Notes: generated from the sequence alone by a model not told the origin. Positions 39,768 through 49,161 are shown, numbered from the stretch's first letter. The stretch: 64,000 nucleotides of DNA from Stenotrophomonas sp. BIGb0135 (GCF_024810105.1 NZ_JANUDX010000004.1:124001-188000), one strand, 5' to 3'. Numbers and translations are program-made.

Positions 39768-41365
39768 GCGGCGGTCGCTCGCTGGATCTGCGCGTCAGCG
39801 GCAGTCGACATGACCTGCTCGCTCATCTGCTGCTCTTTCGCGGCCTGGGCGGCTTGGGCCTGCGCCTGCTGCTTTGCCTCGAACTCCTCGGGCGTGAGCA
39901 GCACCCGGCTCGGCACGCCCAGCCCCTCGGCGGTGATCTCCATCGCCACGGCATCGTTCAGCCGGTCGAGCGGGGTGTTGTCGCCGCGGGCCTTCGCGAT
40001 GCCGGCGGCAGACGCGTACAGGCGCTCGATCGCCGTCACCTCTTCCAGGCGCTGCGCGCGCGCCATCGGAGAGACGTACTTCACCGAGTAGTCGCGGTTC
40101 GACAGGGATTCCGGTGCCGCGCCCAGCACTCCTGCTCGGTAGGCGATGCCGAAGCAGCGCTCGACCAGCGGCCGCAGGTATTCGGCCTGCAGGCGGCCGT
40201 AGATCGGCCCCAGCAGCTGGCGGATCAGCTCCACCCGCACGTGGACCTCGGTGGCCGTCATGGCCGGGCCGTCCTGCGGCTGCAGCTGGTCGGCCATCAG
40301 GATCTTGCGGATTGCCGATTGCAGGTTGCTGACCAAGTACTCGGCCATGTTGAAGTCGCTGCCGGTGGACAGCGGCTTCATGGATTCGACCGAGTTGGCC
40401 ACGATGATCTTGCGCGGGCCGATCTTCACCGTGCGCGGGTTGAGCACGCCGTCGTCCTCGGCGATCCACATGCCGGCCACGGCCAGGTCAGCGGCGGCCA
40501 GCTGCATGCCCTTCAGCTCGTTGAGGGTGCGGATGTCGGGGAGAGCATCGAACACCGGGCCCACGCCGTAGCAGCTGTTCTGGATCCGCATCCAGCGCGG
40601 CGCGACAACCGGGAACTCGTGATAGCCCGACTCGCGGACCAAGTGCTTGGTCTTGGCCTCCACCACAACCGATGCGAACGGCAGGTTCTTGGCCATGCGC
40701 GCGCCGACGGCGTACGTCTGCCGGGGCTCGATGGCGTGGATGAAGGCCACACGCTCGTCCGGCTTGTCCTTGGCGAGCTTGCGGGTCTGCTCGCTCAGGT
40801 TGTCGTGGCCGAACGTGGCCACCGCGGCCGACGCCGACATGGTGTGCTCGCGATAGCAGGTGTCGATCAGCCCGTCGCGCCGGGTGCTGGTCAGGTAGCA
40901 GCCAGAGATCGCCCACTGCTCGAACGTGAAGCCTCCACGCTCGCGGTCCTCGTCGATGTAGAGGACGAACCAGCCCGCAGCCACGGCGTCAATGCAGCCC
41001 TCGTAGGCCTCGGCGTCGAAATTGGACTGGTGGATGTTCATCCACAGGGTCTCGGCCGCTTCGTCGAAGAACCGCTTCTCCTCCGGGGTCTCGTCCTCGA
41101 TGTCCAGCTCGAACCACCGGGAGTTGGCCGGGGTGAGGCCGGACATGATCGCCGAGGCCAGCGTGCGCGAGCCGTCCGTCCCGGTGCCGTCGAAGATGCG
41201 CGCCTTCCGCGCTTGGGCCTGCTGCGCGTCAACGGTGTTGCCGTCGAAACCATCGGACCGCAGTGGGAAGGTGTAGTCGTAGCAGTCGCGCCACACGTTC
41301 TCGTGCGGCTGCCGCTGGGCCTTCAGCTCGGTCATGCGCTTGCATACGTCGGCACCGGTCGCCAT
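39764..41365 (-). CDS. Portal protein (head-tail connector), 533 aa
   Basis: Head-to-tail connecting protein family: ENVWRDCYDYTFPLRSDGFDG, RTLASAIMSGLTPANSRWFELDIED, EVHVRVELIRQLLGPIYGRLQAEYLRPLVERCFGI. Full length. ATG 41365 overlaps the upstream stop (TGATG). Forms the dodecameric DNA gate at the capsid vertex. Confidence 0.9.
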   Translation of the reverse strand: MATGADVCKRMTELKAQRQPHENVWRDCYDYTFPLRSDGFDGNTVDAQQAQARKARIFDGTGTDGSRTLASAIMSGLTPANSRWFELDIEDETPEEKRFFDEAAETLWMNIHQSNFDAEAYEGCIDAVAAGWFVLYIDEDRERGGFTFEQWAISGCYLTSTRRDGLIDTCYREHTMSASAAVATFGHDNLSEQTRKLAKDKPDERVAFIHAIEPRQTYAVGARMAKNLPFASVVVEAKTKHLVRESGYHEFPVVAPRWMRIQNSCYGVGPVFDALPDIRTLNELKGMQLAAADLAVAGMWIAEDDGVLNPRTVKIGPRKIIVANSVESMKPLSTGSDFNMAEYLVSNLQSAIRKILMADQLQPQDGPAMTATEVHVRVELIRQLLGPIYGRLQAEYLRPLVERCFGIAYRAGVLGAAPESLSNRDYSVKYVSPMARAQRLEEVTAIERLYASAAGIAKARGDNTPLDRLNDAVAMEITAEGLGVPSRVLLTPEEFEAKQQAQAQAAQAAKEQQMSEQVMSTAADAQIQRATAA

Positions 41366-41595
41366 CAAGCACCCCCGAGGGTGGCGCGGCCCTGGGCCTG
41401 GGCCAGCAGGCTGGGCGTCGAGCCCCCGCCGATCAGGCCATCAGCTCCCAGGGTCAGCAGACTGCTCTCGCGCCGGCGGCGGCGGCGGGATGCCAGCGCC
41501 ATGTTCGCTTCCGATGCGGCATTGGCCTCGGCCACCCGCTGCTCTGCCACCAGGTCGCGCTCGACCACCTTGGGGGCCTTCTTCGATCCGCACAT
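41365..41595 (-). CDS. Small late phage protein, 76 aa
   Basis: MCGSKKAPKVVERDLVAEQRVAEANAASEANMALASRRRRRRESSLL; begins with the same MC(S/G) pattern as its two neighbours and has a six-Arg stretch. Precedes the portal gene. Function unknown. Confidence 0.6.
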   Translation of the reverse strand: MCGSKKAPKVVERDLVAEQRVAEANAASEANMALASRRRRRRESSLLTLGADGLIGGGSTPSLLAQAQGRATLGGA

Positions 41596-41597
41596 GC

Positions 41598-41939
41598 TCA
41601 GCTCCTTCCGCCGCTGGCAAGCAGCGACTGCGTGCCGCCCTGCCCCAACAGGCTCACCGCAAACGCGCTGCGGCGCTTCAGGCGGGCGTTGAGGGAGGAG
41701 GCGGTGGTTTCGTTCGCCGCGTCAGCAGCAGCGGCCAGGGCGTTGGGGTACTGGTTCGCTACGTCGGCCTTGGCCTTCGCCTCGGCGGCCTTCTCGGCCT
41801 CGACCTTTGCCGTCTCCTTGCGGATACGGCCGGTCGGGTCGCCAACGGCGGTCTTGGTGATGCCCAGCGGGTCGACGTACTTGCGGTTCTTGTTGAACAG
41901 CGAGCCAGACGGGGAAAGGACTTGGCGGGTGCTGCACAT
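41598..41939 (-). CDS. Small late phage protein, 113 aa
   Basis: Complete copy of the gene cut by the window start. N-terminus MCSTRQVLSPSGSLFNKNRKYVDPLGITKTAVGDPTG, then a long Ala/Lys/Glu helix (residues 40-85). Coupled to its neighbours by 2-bp gaps. Function unknown; probable minor virion protein. Confidence 0.65.
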   Translation of the reverse strand: MCSTRQVLSPSGSLFNKNRKYVDPLGITKTAVGDPTGRIRKETAKVEAEKAAEAKAKADVANQYPNALAAAADAANETTASSLNARLKRRSAFAVSLLGQGGTQSLLASGGRS

Positions 41940-41941
41940 GT

Positions 41942-42151
41942 TCAGCCTCCAGTGCTGAGCAGTGGCCGGCGCCCACCCGATGCCAGGAGGCGCTTGCCGG
42001 GGTTCGGGGCGACGGTCGCGCCCTTGGCTACGCCCGGAGTGCGGAAGGCGGTGAGCACAGACTCACGGCTCTCCCCGGCATCGAGCGCACGCTTCGCGCC
42101 GGCAGCCCCGGCCATCACGCGGCCCACGCCGCTTTGGCGGTTCGAGCACAT
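41942..42151 (-). CDS. Small late-operon phage protein, 69 aa (copy 2)
   Basis: Same as 118-327. In this prophage the downstream chain of virion genes is complete, confirming that the reading direction continues through to the portal. Confidence 0.6.
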   Translation of the reverse strand: MCSNRQSGVGRVMAGAAGAKRALDAGESRESVLTAFRTPGVAKGATVAPNPGKRLLASGGRRPLLSTGG

Positions 42152-42152
42152 G

Positions 42153-42773
42153 TCAGCCCTTCGCCTCCGGCGCCGGCACAACCCAGCCCTGGTCGGTCAG
42201 CACGGCGCGACGCGGCTGCGGGTCGCCTGCGCCGCTGCGCACACCTGCAGCACCTGCAGCACCTGCAGCCTGGTCGCCCACCTGCAGGCTGGTCAGCTCC
42301 GTGCCGCGCTCCTGCCAGTCCGCCACGGCCGGCTCGTCCAGTTGCAGCCCACGGGCCGCCGCCCATTCCTCGACTGCTTCTTTCACTGCCGAAGGGTCCT
42401 CGCTGGCGCCGGCGGTGATCACCTGGTCGCGGGAGGTCAGGAAGCCGAGGAAGTCGAACAGCGCGCCGGCCACGACCACCGACAGCTCGGGCGACACATC
42501 GGCGTGGGCTTGATCGCGGCCGGCAGCGGCCTTGGGCGGTGCGAGGGCCGCATCGATCGCGCCCAGCACGGTGACGCGGCCCTTGCCGCCGGCTTCGATC
42601 TCGCGCAGGAGGGCCAGCTCTTCGCCGGTCATGGTGGCCAGGCCGTCGATGACCTCGGGGGCGTTGAGGGCGGCAATTGCCTCCAGCTCGGCGCGCTTGG
42701 CGGCCTGGGGATCGGCCGCGGCATCGGTCAGCGGCTCGCCGGGGACCTGTGGCTTGAGATCGGGTGCGGGCAT
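42153..42773 (-). CDS. First gene of the late operon, 206 aa (copy 2)
   Basis: Same as 329-949, including the AAGGAG ribosome site. Here it heads a continuous block of small genes, portal, Bbp19-like, scaffold and the 85-aa gene, ending at the terminator 38364-38394. Confidence 0.7.
   Translation of the reverse strand: MPAPDLKPQVPGEPLTDAAADPQAAKRAELEAIAALNAPEVIDGLATMTGEELALLREIEAGGKGRVTVLGAIDAALAPPKAAAGRDQAHADVSPELSVVVAGALFDFLGFLTSRDQVITAGASEDPSAVKEAVEEWAAARGLQLDEPAVADWQERGTELTSLQVGDQAAGAAGAAGVRSGAGDPQPRRAVLTDQGWVVPAPEAKG
42245..42271. repeat. 9-bp tandem repeat CTGCAGCAC (copy 2)
   Basis: Same unit number as at 421-447. Confidence 0.7.
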
Positions 42774-42827
42774 GGGGTGGCTCCTTCACTGGGTGTTGCG
42801 TCAGTGTGCTGAGCCGGCCCAAGCGGA

Positions 42828-42840
42828 TTCCCGACTATCT
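42828..42840 (-). promoter_or_regulatory. Late promoter-like motif before the late operon (copy 2)
   Basis: Minus-strand AGATAGTCGGGAATCCG, as at 1004. In prophage 2 all four members of the motif family are visible (22626, 24003, 38347, 42828). Confidence 0.6.
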
Positions 42841-42864
42841 GCGGCCGATCAGTCCGCCCACGGC

Positions 42865-42880
42865 GTTAGGATGGGCTAAC
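42865..42880. promoter_or_regulatory. Palindrome GTTAG-N6-CTAAC (copy 2)
   Basis: As at 1041-1056, between the late motif and the divergent 160-aa gene. Confidence 0.4.
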
Positions 42881-42901
42881 TACCACCCGAGGGAATCAGG
42901 C

Positions 42902-43384
42902 ATGAAGATCGACAGGGACGTGCAGCGCCGCGTGCTCGACCGCCTCGCGGAGGACTACCCGCAGGAAGTGAACGCCGACTTCCTCTACAGCGACCAGGAC
43001 AATCCTCACCACGTCATTGCGAACGTGGCCTATCTGGAGGAGCACGGGCTCATCGCCGCCACGTACTACGGTGCGAAGGGGCGCGGCAATCCTCCACTGG
43101 CCGCGGTGATCACCGCCAAAGGCATGGACTTCCTCGCTGACGACGGCGGGCTCGGGGCAATCCTCGGCGTTGTGACGATCAGGGTCCACGAGGACTCGCT
43201 GACGCAGCTGGTCGAGGCCAGGATCGACGCTGCCGGCCTCCCGCCACAGGAAAAGAAGGCCTTCCTCGACCAGCTGCAGAAGCTGCCAGGGAAGACCACC
43301 GAGCACCTGGTGCTCAAGCTCGTGGATGCCGGGCTCGATAACTGGCCCAAGGCATGGTCGCTGCTGCAGAGCATCGTGAGCTGA
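42902..43384 (+). CDS. Conserved phage hypothetical, candidate regulator, 160 aa (copy 2)
   Basis: Same as 1078-1560. The only rightward gene between the late and replication blocks, which supports a regulatory role. Confidence 0.65.
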   Translation: MKIDRDVQRRVLDRLAEDYPQEVNADFLYSDQDNPHHVIANVAYLEEHGLIAATYYGAKGRGNPPLAAVITAKGMDFLADDGGLGAILGVVTIRVHEDSLTQLVEARIDAAGLPPQEKKAFLDQLQKLPGKTTEHLVLKLVDAGLDNWPKAWSLLQSIVS

Positions 43385-43407
43385 CGATGATACGGGCCCC
43401 GGCAGGG

Positions 43408-43698
43408 CTAGTGAATCAACCACGCTGCCAGCTTGCCGATGCCGCCCCATATCCCGATAGGCAGCACCGTGAGGGCGGTGCTCACCCACACCACTCGTGA
43501 TGACACGCGGAACTGGTCATCGGAGAGCTGCTGGAAATCGCCACCGGGGACGCGCTCGCCGGCGAACAGCACGCCCCGCGCCCAGCCGAGCAGGAAGCAC
43601 ACGGCCAGCCACGGCCAGGACAGCCACCCGAAACCCCACGCGAACGCGATGGCCCAGGTGATGAACATCATGATCGTGCGGAAACCTGCCATCGCCAT
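43408..43698 (-). CDS. Small inner-membrane protein, 96 aa (copy 2)
   Basis: Same as 1584-1874: three membrane segments, end of the replication operon. Confidence 0.6.
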   Translation of the reverse strand: MAMAGFRTIMMFITWAIAFAWGFGWLSWPWLAVCFLLGWARGVLFAGERVPGGDFQQLSDDQFRVSSRVVWVSTALTVLPIGIWGGIGKLAAWLIH

Positions 43699-43760
43699 CC
43701 CTATTCCTTGGGTAGAGCCGAAATTCTCGCACAGCCTTTGACTTGGCCACGCGGCTGGAG

Positions 43761-44045
43761 CTACGCCACGAACAGCGCCTCGCGCAGGTCATCCCTGACC
43801 GAAATCGTGATTTGCTCCGACAGGTACAGGGCGGCGATGAACCCCAAGCCGCGTTCCCTGAGCCGCGTCGACATTTCTTCAGCATCGCCGGCAATACGCG
43901 TTGCGCGCTTTGCGAGCAGCAAATCAGCCCACCAGGGCTGCAGCTTCTCGGGGAGCAGGTGCTTCTGGTCTTCCAACGGGCGGAGTTCGGGCGTCTTGGG
44001 CACGGGGAAGGCTCGCGAAAGGTCGGGGCCCCATCCTACCCCCAC
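43761..44045 (-). CDS. Hypothetical early phage protein, 94 aa (copy 2)
   Basis: Same as 1937-2221, GTG start. Confidence 0.5.
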   Translation of the reverse strand: MGVGWGPDLSRAFPVPKTPELRPLEDQKHLLPEKLQPWWADLLLAKRATRIAGDAEEMSTRLRERGLGFIAALYLSEQITISVRDDLREALFVA

Positions 44046-44046
44046 C

Positions 44047-44277
44047 TCAGGTCCTTGGCGCCTGGTGCCGGTTGTTGCCGGTCAGCCCGATCCACAGGTC
44101 CATCAGCAGCTCGCCATCGGCGTGTTTGGGCTCCGCCCCCTGCTTCCACCCAAGGATGGTCGACTTGGGGATCTGCGTCTGCTGTGACACCGACGACACC
44201 GGGACGCCCAGCCGGTTGAGGTCGGCCAGGATCTGGAACCAGTCGATGCGGCTGTCCTTCACGACGTGTCTGCTCAT
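44047..44277 (-). CDS. Small HTH DNA-binding protein, 76 aa (copy 2)
   Basis: Same as 2223-2453. Confidence 0.6.
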   Translation of the reverse strand: MSRHVVKDSRIDWFQILADLNRLGVPVSSVSQQTQIPKSTILGWKQGAEPKHADGELLMDLWIGLTGNNRHQAPRT

Positions 44278-44294
44278 GCCATCCCCCCGTCTGC

Positions 44295-45008
44295 TCACCC
44301 ACCGCCCCCGACAAACGCGCGCGCGCGCGAGGCGGACCGATTTGCGCCCATCAATTCGCCCCTGACCGTTGCCACAACCCAGGCGAATGCCTTTCCAGAA
44401 ACTGCCCCGCGACGGGCTGCTGCAGCGAACATCTCCACGGTCGCACCCTCTGCGATTGCTGCCAGTAGCGATGGGTGCCCCGGTGCTGTGCTGGTGATCC
44501 CTGCCTTGCGCATGGCGAGACACGCTCGCGCACCAGCAGCAGGATCGGCTGGGGCCAGTACCGGCGCTGGGTTCCTCTCACCATTGCTCGCCATTGGTGG
44601 CCGATTGGGCACCACCCCACGAATGCTGGCGGTACGCCGCTCGCGCACATGCGCCTCCCTCACCAGCTCGGGGCAGTACCAGCATGCACCCTGCTCCACC
44701 GACAGCAGCACGATCGGCTCGCCCTTCCTGCCTGCGTGCGACGGTGCCCAGGTGAACTCCGCACCCTGCTGATCCGACCCACGCAGCACGCCGGCCGTGG
44801 CCAGCTCCCTGACCGTTGCCACATCGGCGCCCGTGTCCTTCGCGATCCTGGCCACCGATGCCATCACCACGCCGGGGCGCTCCTGGGCGAGCAGGTGGAA
44901 CAGCACGTCCACCCACACGCCGCGCGCAGCTGGGCTGCAGGATCGCAGCCGCCGGTCCTTGAGCCAGCGGTCAGCGCGGAATCGCAGCTCGATGCGGTCA
45001 GCTGCCAC
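44295..45008 (-). CDS. Replication-region protein with winged-helix-like N-terminus, 237 aa (copy 2)
   Basis: Same as 2471-3184, GTG start overlapping the upstream gene by 11 bp. Confidence 0.6.
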   Translation of the reverse strand: MAADRIELRFRADRWLKDRRLRSCSPAARGVWVDVLFHLLAQERPGVVMASVARIAKDTGADVATVRELATAGVLRGSDQQGAEFTWAPSHAGRKGEPIVLLSVEQGACWYCPELVREAHVRERRTASIRGVVPNRPPMASNGERNPAPVLAPADPAAGARACLAMRKAGITSTAPGHPSLLAAIAEGATVEMFAAAARRGAVSGKAFAWVVATVRGELMGANRSASRARAFVGGGG

Positions 45009-45216
45009 TGCCGCCCTCCCCCAGCTGCTTGGCCAGGCGCTCCAGCTTCGAGGCTTGCTGCCTGGCGATAGACGCTGCGTGCCGGAACGTCTCTGCGACA
45101 GTGGAGCGCTGACCACGATCGCGCCACAGGCGGTGGTCGTATAGACGGGCTTGCTGCTCGTAGGTGTCGGCGAGGTTGCGCAGCGCCTGCTGCCCTGTCG
45201 GCATGAGGTCAGTCAT
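44998..45216 (-). CDS. Small helical phage protein, 72 aa (copy 2)
   Basis: Same as 3174-3392, coupled to the helicase gene. Confidence 0.55.
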   Translation of the reverse strand: MTDLMPTGQQALRNLADTYEQQARLYDHRLWRDRGQRSTVAETFRHAASIARQQASKLERLAKQLGEGGSGS

Positions 45217-46639
45217 CGTTGCCACCCCGGTTGGCGCGGCTGCCCAGCTTTCGCCCGAGCGGCTTTGTAGCTGGCTTCTGCTGCCGCGGCTGATCGTCGA
45301 ACTCGTAGGCCGGTCCATCCCAGTCCACTGCGCGCTGGAATTGGAACTCATTGCGCAACGACACGACGGCGCCCGTCTGGATGTTTCGCCCCTTGCCCAC
45401 GATCACCTCGACCAGGCCGGGGCGGTCAGTGGGGTTGTAGACGTCCGGGCGGTGCACGAACAGGATCACGTCAGCGACCTCCTCAATGCCGCCAGAGCCC
45501 CGAATGTCCGTCACCTTCGGTCGCTCCCCTTTCGCCCCGGCACGACTGAGCTGGGCCAGCACCACCACGGGACAGTCGAGGTACTTGGCCAGGCCCTTCA
45601 GGTCACGGAGCGCCTGCCCCCGCTCCAGTGCCTCGTCCTGCTTGCCGGGCAAGGTCATCTCGTGGAGGTGATCCACCACCACCAGCTGGACAGGTTTGCG
45701 CCGGTGCACGCGCTTGGAGCGCGCCACGATCTGCGGTGCGCTGAGCTGGGGGTCATCGTCGATCAGCACCGACGCCGTCATCAGCCCATCTATCGCCGGC
45801 GCGGCCTTGGCCCAATAGCTATCGGAATCCTCGGCAGACGCGTGTTCGCCGTTTCCGACCAGCCACTGCAGCGGGATCTCCGCCATCGCGGCGACGTCGC
45901 GTGCAACCACGTCGGTGTCGACCATTTCCATTGAGAACTCGATGACCTGTTGTCCGCGCAGCCCGGTGAACCGAGCCAGCTGGAAGCCCATCAGCGACTT
46001 GCCCATGTTGGAGCGCGCGGCGATCACGATCACCTGGCCGGGGCGGAGCCCACCGATGGCCTTGTTCACGTCAGCCCAGGGCGTTGGCAGGCCGATGGGT
46101 GTCCCGTTCAAATGGCGATCGCGCAGCTGAGCGGCGAACTTCTTCACCACCTCGCGGTAAGGCGTCGGGCCCACCGCACGAGCCGGTGCAATGTCGGCCA
46201 ATTGGGTCGAAAGATGCGATGCCAGCTGCTCCGCTGAGTGACCACGGCGTCCAGTCGCCGCCTGCAGAGCCCGCTGGCAGGTATCGATGAACCGACGCAT
46301 GCGCGAATGTTCGACGACCACCTCGGCGTAGGGAACGACGTTGGCCCGGGTGTACGCGGTGCCTGCAATACCGCTCGCGAGGAGTGCCAGCCGCCGGCCA
46401 TCTTCGCCCGCCTTGTCCTGCAGCCACTCACCGGCCGTGATCGCATCGGCGAGCTTGTTCTCGCCGCACAGCTCCAGAAGGCACTCGTAAATCCGGGAGT
46501 GATCGGGGTTGTAGAAGTCCTCCGGCGCCAGCCAGTCCTGCACGTTGGCCAGCTCGTCGTTGTCCAGCAGCAGGCCGGCCAGCACCGCCGTCTCGGCATC
46601 GAGGTTGAACGTCTGCGCGTTCTCGTCGTGGCGGATCAT
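45209..46639 (-). CDS. Replicative DNA helicase, DnaB-like (copy 2)
   Basis: Same as 3385-4815; Walker A and the DnaB4-like segment are intact, so both prophages carry a full helicase. Confidence 0.93.
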   Translation of the reverse strand: MIRHDENAQTFNLDAETAVLAGLLLDNDELANVQDWLAPEDFYNPDHSRIYECLLELCGENKLADAITAGEWLQDKAGEDGRRLALLASGIAGTAYTRANVVPYAEVVVEHSRMRRFIDTCQRALQAATGRRGHSAEQLASHLSTQLADIAPARAVGPTPYREVVKKFAAQLRDRHLNGTPIGLPTPWADVNKAIGGLRPGQVIVIAARSNMGKSLMGFQLARFTGLRGQQVIEFSMEMVDTDVVARDVAAMAEIPLQWLVGNGEHASAEDSDSYWAKAAPAIDGLMTASVLIDDDPQLSAPQIVARSKRVHRRKPVQLVVVDHLHEMTLPGKQDEALERGQALRDLKGLAKYLDCPVVVLAQLSRAGAKGERPKVTDIRGSGGIEEVADVILFVHRPDVYNPTDRPGLVEVIVGKGRNIQTGAVVSLRNEFQFQRAVDWDGPAYEFDDQPRQQKPATKPLGRKLGSRANRGGNDD

Positions 46640-47643
46640 CGACGCACGTCCAGGTAGTTGCCTTCGATCACCTTGGCGAAGTTCTTCGGGCTGACCAGCC
46701 ATTCCAGGGTGCAGGTAAAGGCCCGGCCATCACGGCCAGTGCGCTCGCCCATCAGGAACGGCATCTCGCGGACGGAGCCAAAGAACGCTCTCCACCAGTC
46801 GAGGCTCTGCCGCTCCGCGTCGCTCTTCCACCGCGCGGCCAGCTTGCGCTCGCGGTCCCCCTCCCATACACGGACCTCGGTAAGTTCCGGCAGGATCTCG
46901 TGGTACAGGTCGATGATCTTCAGGTGCGGACACGGTGGCTGGCCATTCTTCCTCGGCACCTTGCCGAGCAGGTCCTGGCTATCGTTGCCACCATCGGTGC
47001 CGCGGTCATCAGCAGCGGCACCGCCGCCTGCTGCGGACAAACCCACGACAGTGGGTTCATCTTCTGGAGATGGATTTGGTAGTGGAGATGGAGATGGTAT
47101 TGGAGATGGATATGGGGGAGTCCCAACATCGGAATTTCCACTCCTAATAGGATCGCCTGTAGGACTCCCAATAGGACCGTCATTCGAACCTTTGCCGTCC
47201 TTGCTCGATCCTTCGGAGGCATCTTTGCTCGCATCACGGAGGCGCTTTGCGTAGGCCGGCATCTTGCGCTCGGCCTCCTCCTTCCCCTGGTACTTGCACA
47301 GGTTGGCCCACTTCGCCTTCTGACTGCGGCTCGCCGCTCCAGCTGCCCAAGGGTTGTGCTCGTCCCAGTCGTGGATGCGGCGATTGCCCTCTTCGCCATC
47401 GAGGAAGCCGGCCTCGGCCATGCCACGGACGAACGCGAACTCCTCGCCCGTCCAGTCGATAGCCAGTTCGATATCCTCGTCGGTCATGCCCGCCAGGTCG
47501 CCGTCACTGCGGTTGGCCGTAGCCCAAAGGAACAGGTAGATGCAGTACAGCGGGCCGGCAGCGCCGAGCCGGCGCGCAAGCTTCTTCGTCTTGGGGTGGC
47601 CAGGCAGTGCGACCGAAATACGGGCGTCAGTCGCATTAGCCAC
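46636..47643 (-). CDS. Phage replication initiator, lambda O-like (copy 2)
   Basis: Same as 4812-5819, with the iterons at 47065-47118 inside it. Confidence 0.75.
   Translation of the reverse strand: MANATDARISVALPGHPKTKKLARRLGAAGPLYCIYLFLWATANRSDGDLAGMTDEDIELAIDWTGEEFAFVRGMAEAGFLDGEEGNRRIHDWDEHNPWAAGAASRSQKAKWANLCKYQGKEEAERKMPAYAKRLRDASKDASEGSSKDGKGSNDGPIGSPTGDPIRSGNSDVGTPPYPSPIPSPSPLPNPSPEDEPTVVGLSAAGGGAAADDRGTDGGNDSQDLLGKVPRKNGQPPCPHLKIIDLYHEILPELTEVRVWEGDRERKLAARWKSDAERQSLDWWRAFFGSVREMPFLMGERTGRDGRAFTCTLEWLVSPKNFAKVIEGNYLDVRR
47065..47118. other. Putative replication origin, three 18-bp iterons (copy 2)
   Basis: As at 5241-5294. Three iterons in both copies, without gain or loss. Confidence 0.6.
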
Positions 47644-47974
47644 GGTCAGCCCCTGTGCCTTGCGGGAACGCCTCGGCAATCAGCGCCGCGAAAGCGCCCA
47701 GGTGTTCCGTGGTGATCCACGACTTGCCGGCCATCTGCGCGATCCAGGTCAGCGCCGACTCCGGCCCGCTGCAGTAGAAGTCGTACATGGGCTCGTCGTG
47801 CTGCCGCGTGCGGTCGAACACCAGGACGGCGATGCGGCCGTCGGGCAAGCGCTCGGCCAAGGTGACCAGCGGGCGCGCGCGGCGTTCTGTGAGGCGTGCG
47901 ACGGCTTCCTGCATGCAGTCGCTGATATGGCGCGGTGCGCCGGCGGGGTTACCCGGGGTGTGATCGTGTGGCAT
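47636..47974 (-). CDS. Hypothetical first gene of the replication operon, 112 aa (copy 2)
   Basis: Same as 5812-6150. Confidence 0.6.
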   Translation of the reverse strand: MPHDHTPGNPAGAPRHISDCMQEAVARLTERRARPLVTLAERLPDGRIAVLVFDRTRQHDEPMYDFYCSGPESALTWIAQMAGKSWITTEHLGAFAALIAEAFPQGTGADRG

Positions 47975-47989
47975 AGTGGCCTCGGTCTC

Positions 47990-48031
47990 ACGAAGCCTCC
48001 GCACATGTCTGGCCGACAGCGGGGGCTTCGT
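47990..48031. promoter_or_regulatory. Strong leader hairpin (copy 2)
   Basis: As at 6166-6207: 13-bp stem ending 15 nt before the start codon of the 112-aa gene. Confidence 0.45.
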
Positions 48032-48143
48032 CGTATCTGGACGATGGGTTCTCGCGCCAGACACCCGAACGGCCACTACCTCGCCCGGGATGCACGCTCT
48101 CCTTCACTGCGCCTGAGCCGTTCCTTCGGCTCCGGCCGGCCGA

Positions 48144-48371
48144 TTACTGGCTCTGGCCCGGATCTGCTGCGATCGCGATGTTCCCCTCGGCATCGAAGTG
48201 CTGAGGGAAACGCTCGCGGAAGAACATCAGCCACGGATGCGGGATTCCCCGCTTCCGCCAGCCGCTAATGGATGGGGCGCTGATCTTGCAGAGGGCGGCG
48301 ACGTCCCCGGTGCCTCCGAGAGCGTCGATCAGAGCGGACGCCTGCGCTTCTTCTTCCTGGGTCATGGTCAT
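48144..48371 (-). CDS. Cro-like HTH repressor, 75 aa (copy 2)
   Basis: Same as 6320-6547, divergent from the cI copy at 48476. Confidence 0.8.
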   Translation of the reverse strand: MTMTQEEEAQASALIDALGGTGDVAALCKISAPSISGWRKRGIPHPWLMFFRERFPQHFDAEGNIAIAADPGQSQ

Positions 48372-48401
48372 TAGGTGGGTGGTGGTGGTCCATCGACAGA
48401 T

Positions 48402-48472
48402 TAACAGCACCTAATTTACCGCGCAACACAATCCGGTGTAGGATTCGCGAATTCTCTTAACCACGCCTAATT
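48402..48472. promoter_or_regulatory. CI/Cro operator region (copy 2)
   Basis: Sites at 48402-48417 and 48457-48472 as in prophage 1, so the two prophages share immunity. Confidence 0.65.
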
Positions 48473-48475
48473 CCT

Positions 48476-49150
48476 ATGGATCTCGCATCGCGCCTCAAGT
48501 CGGCAATGGCCCGGCTCGGCATCACTCAGCTCGATCTGTCCCGTGCCGTCGGGGTTTCCGCCCCCAGCGTCCACGGATGGCTGAGCGGCCGGTCGCAGAG
48601 CATCCGCGGTGAGACCCTGCTCAAGGTGGCGCGCACCCTGGGCGTGAGCCCCGAATGGCTTGCCAGTGGGGAGGGTACGATCGACGACGGCCCTGATCCG
48701 GCCCCCCTCTCGGCCAGTGAGACTCCGCCCGGCTACCTTCGCCTCGAGCTACTAGAAGGAGGAGCCGGCATGGGACAGGGGATCGTAAATGAAGAGTATC
48801 CAGAGGTGATCCGAAGCATGGATTACGCGGAATGGGACATCCGGCAGAAGCTCGGGTTCCTCCCCCAGCCAGGCCGGCTCAAGCTGATCACCGGACGCGG
48901 ACCGTCCATGGCACCGATCATCGACAACGGCGATGTGGTGATGGTGGACACGGGCGTGAATTACTACGACGGCGACGCCATCTACGTGATCAACATCGGA
49001 GGCGAGACGCAGATCAAGGGCCTGCAGCGGCGGGCCGACGGCGTCTATATCGTCAGCGCCAATGCCCTGTTCCCTCCCTATTTGGCGCCGGACGATCTGT
49101 TCATCGCCGGCAAGGCTGTCGTGCAGTACAGCGCCAAGAAGATTGCGTAA
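48476..49150 (+). CDS. CI-like phage repressor with S24 domain (copy 2)
   Basis: Same as 6652-7326; Ser144 and Lys181 intact. Confidence 0.92.
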   Translation: MDLASRLKSAMARLGITQLDLSRAVGVSAPSVHGWLSGRSQSIRGETLLKVARTLGVSPEWLASGEGTIDDGPDPAPLSASETPPGYLRLELLEGGAGMGQGIVNEEYPEVIRSMDYAEWDIRQKLGFLPQPGRLKLITGRGPSMAPIIDNGDVVMVDTGVNYYDGDAIYVINIGGETQIKGLQRRADGVYIVSANALFPPYLAPDDLFIAGKAVVQYSAKKIA

Positions 49151-49161
49151 CCTGAACAAAA

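Noticed and set aside
22626-42840. T7-like single-subunit RNA polymerase promoters (motif ends in GGGAA)
   Set aside because: The phage encodes no such polymerase, and the motif lacks the usual 23-bp T7-type layout; kept only as a late motif family.
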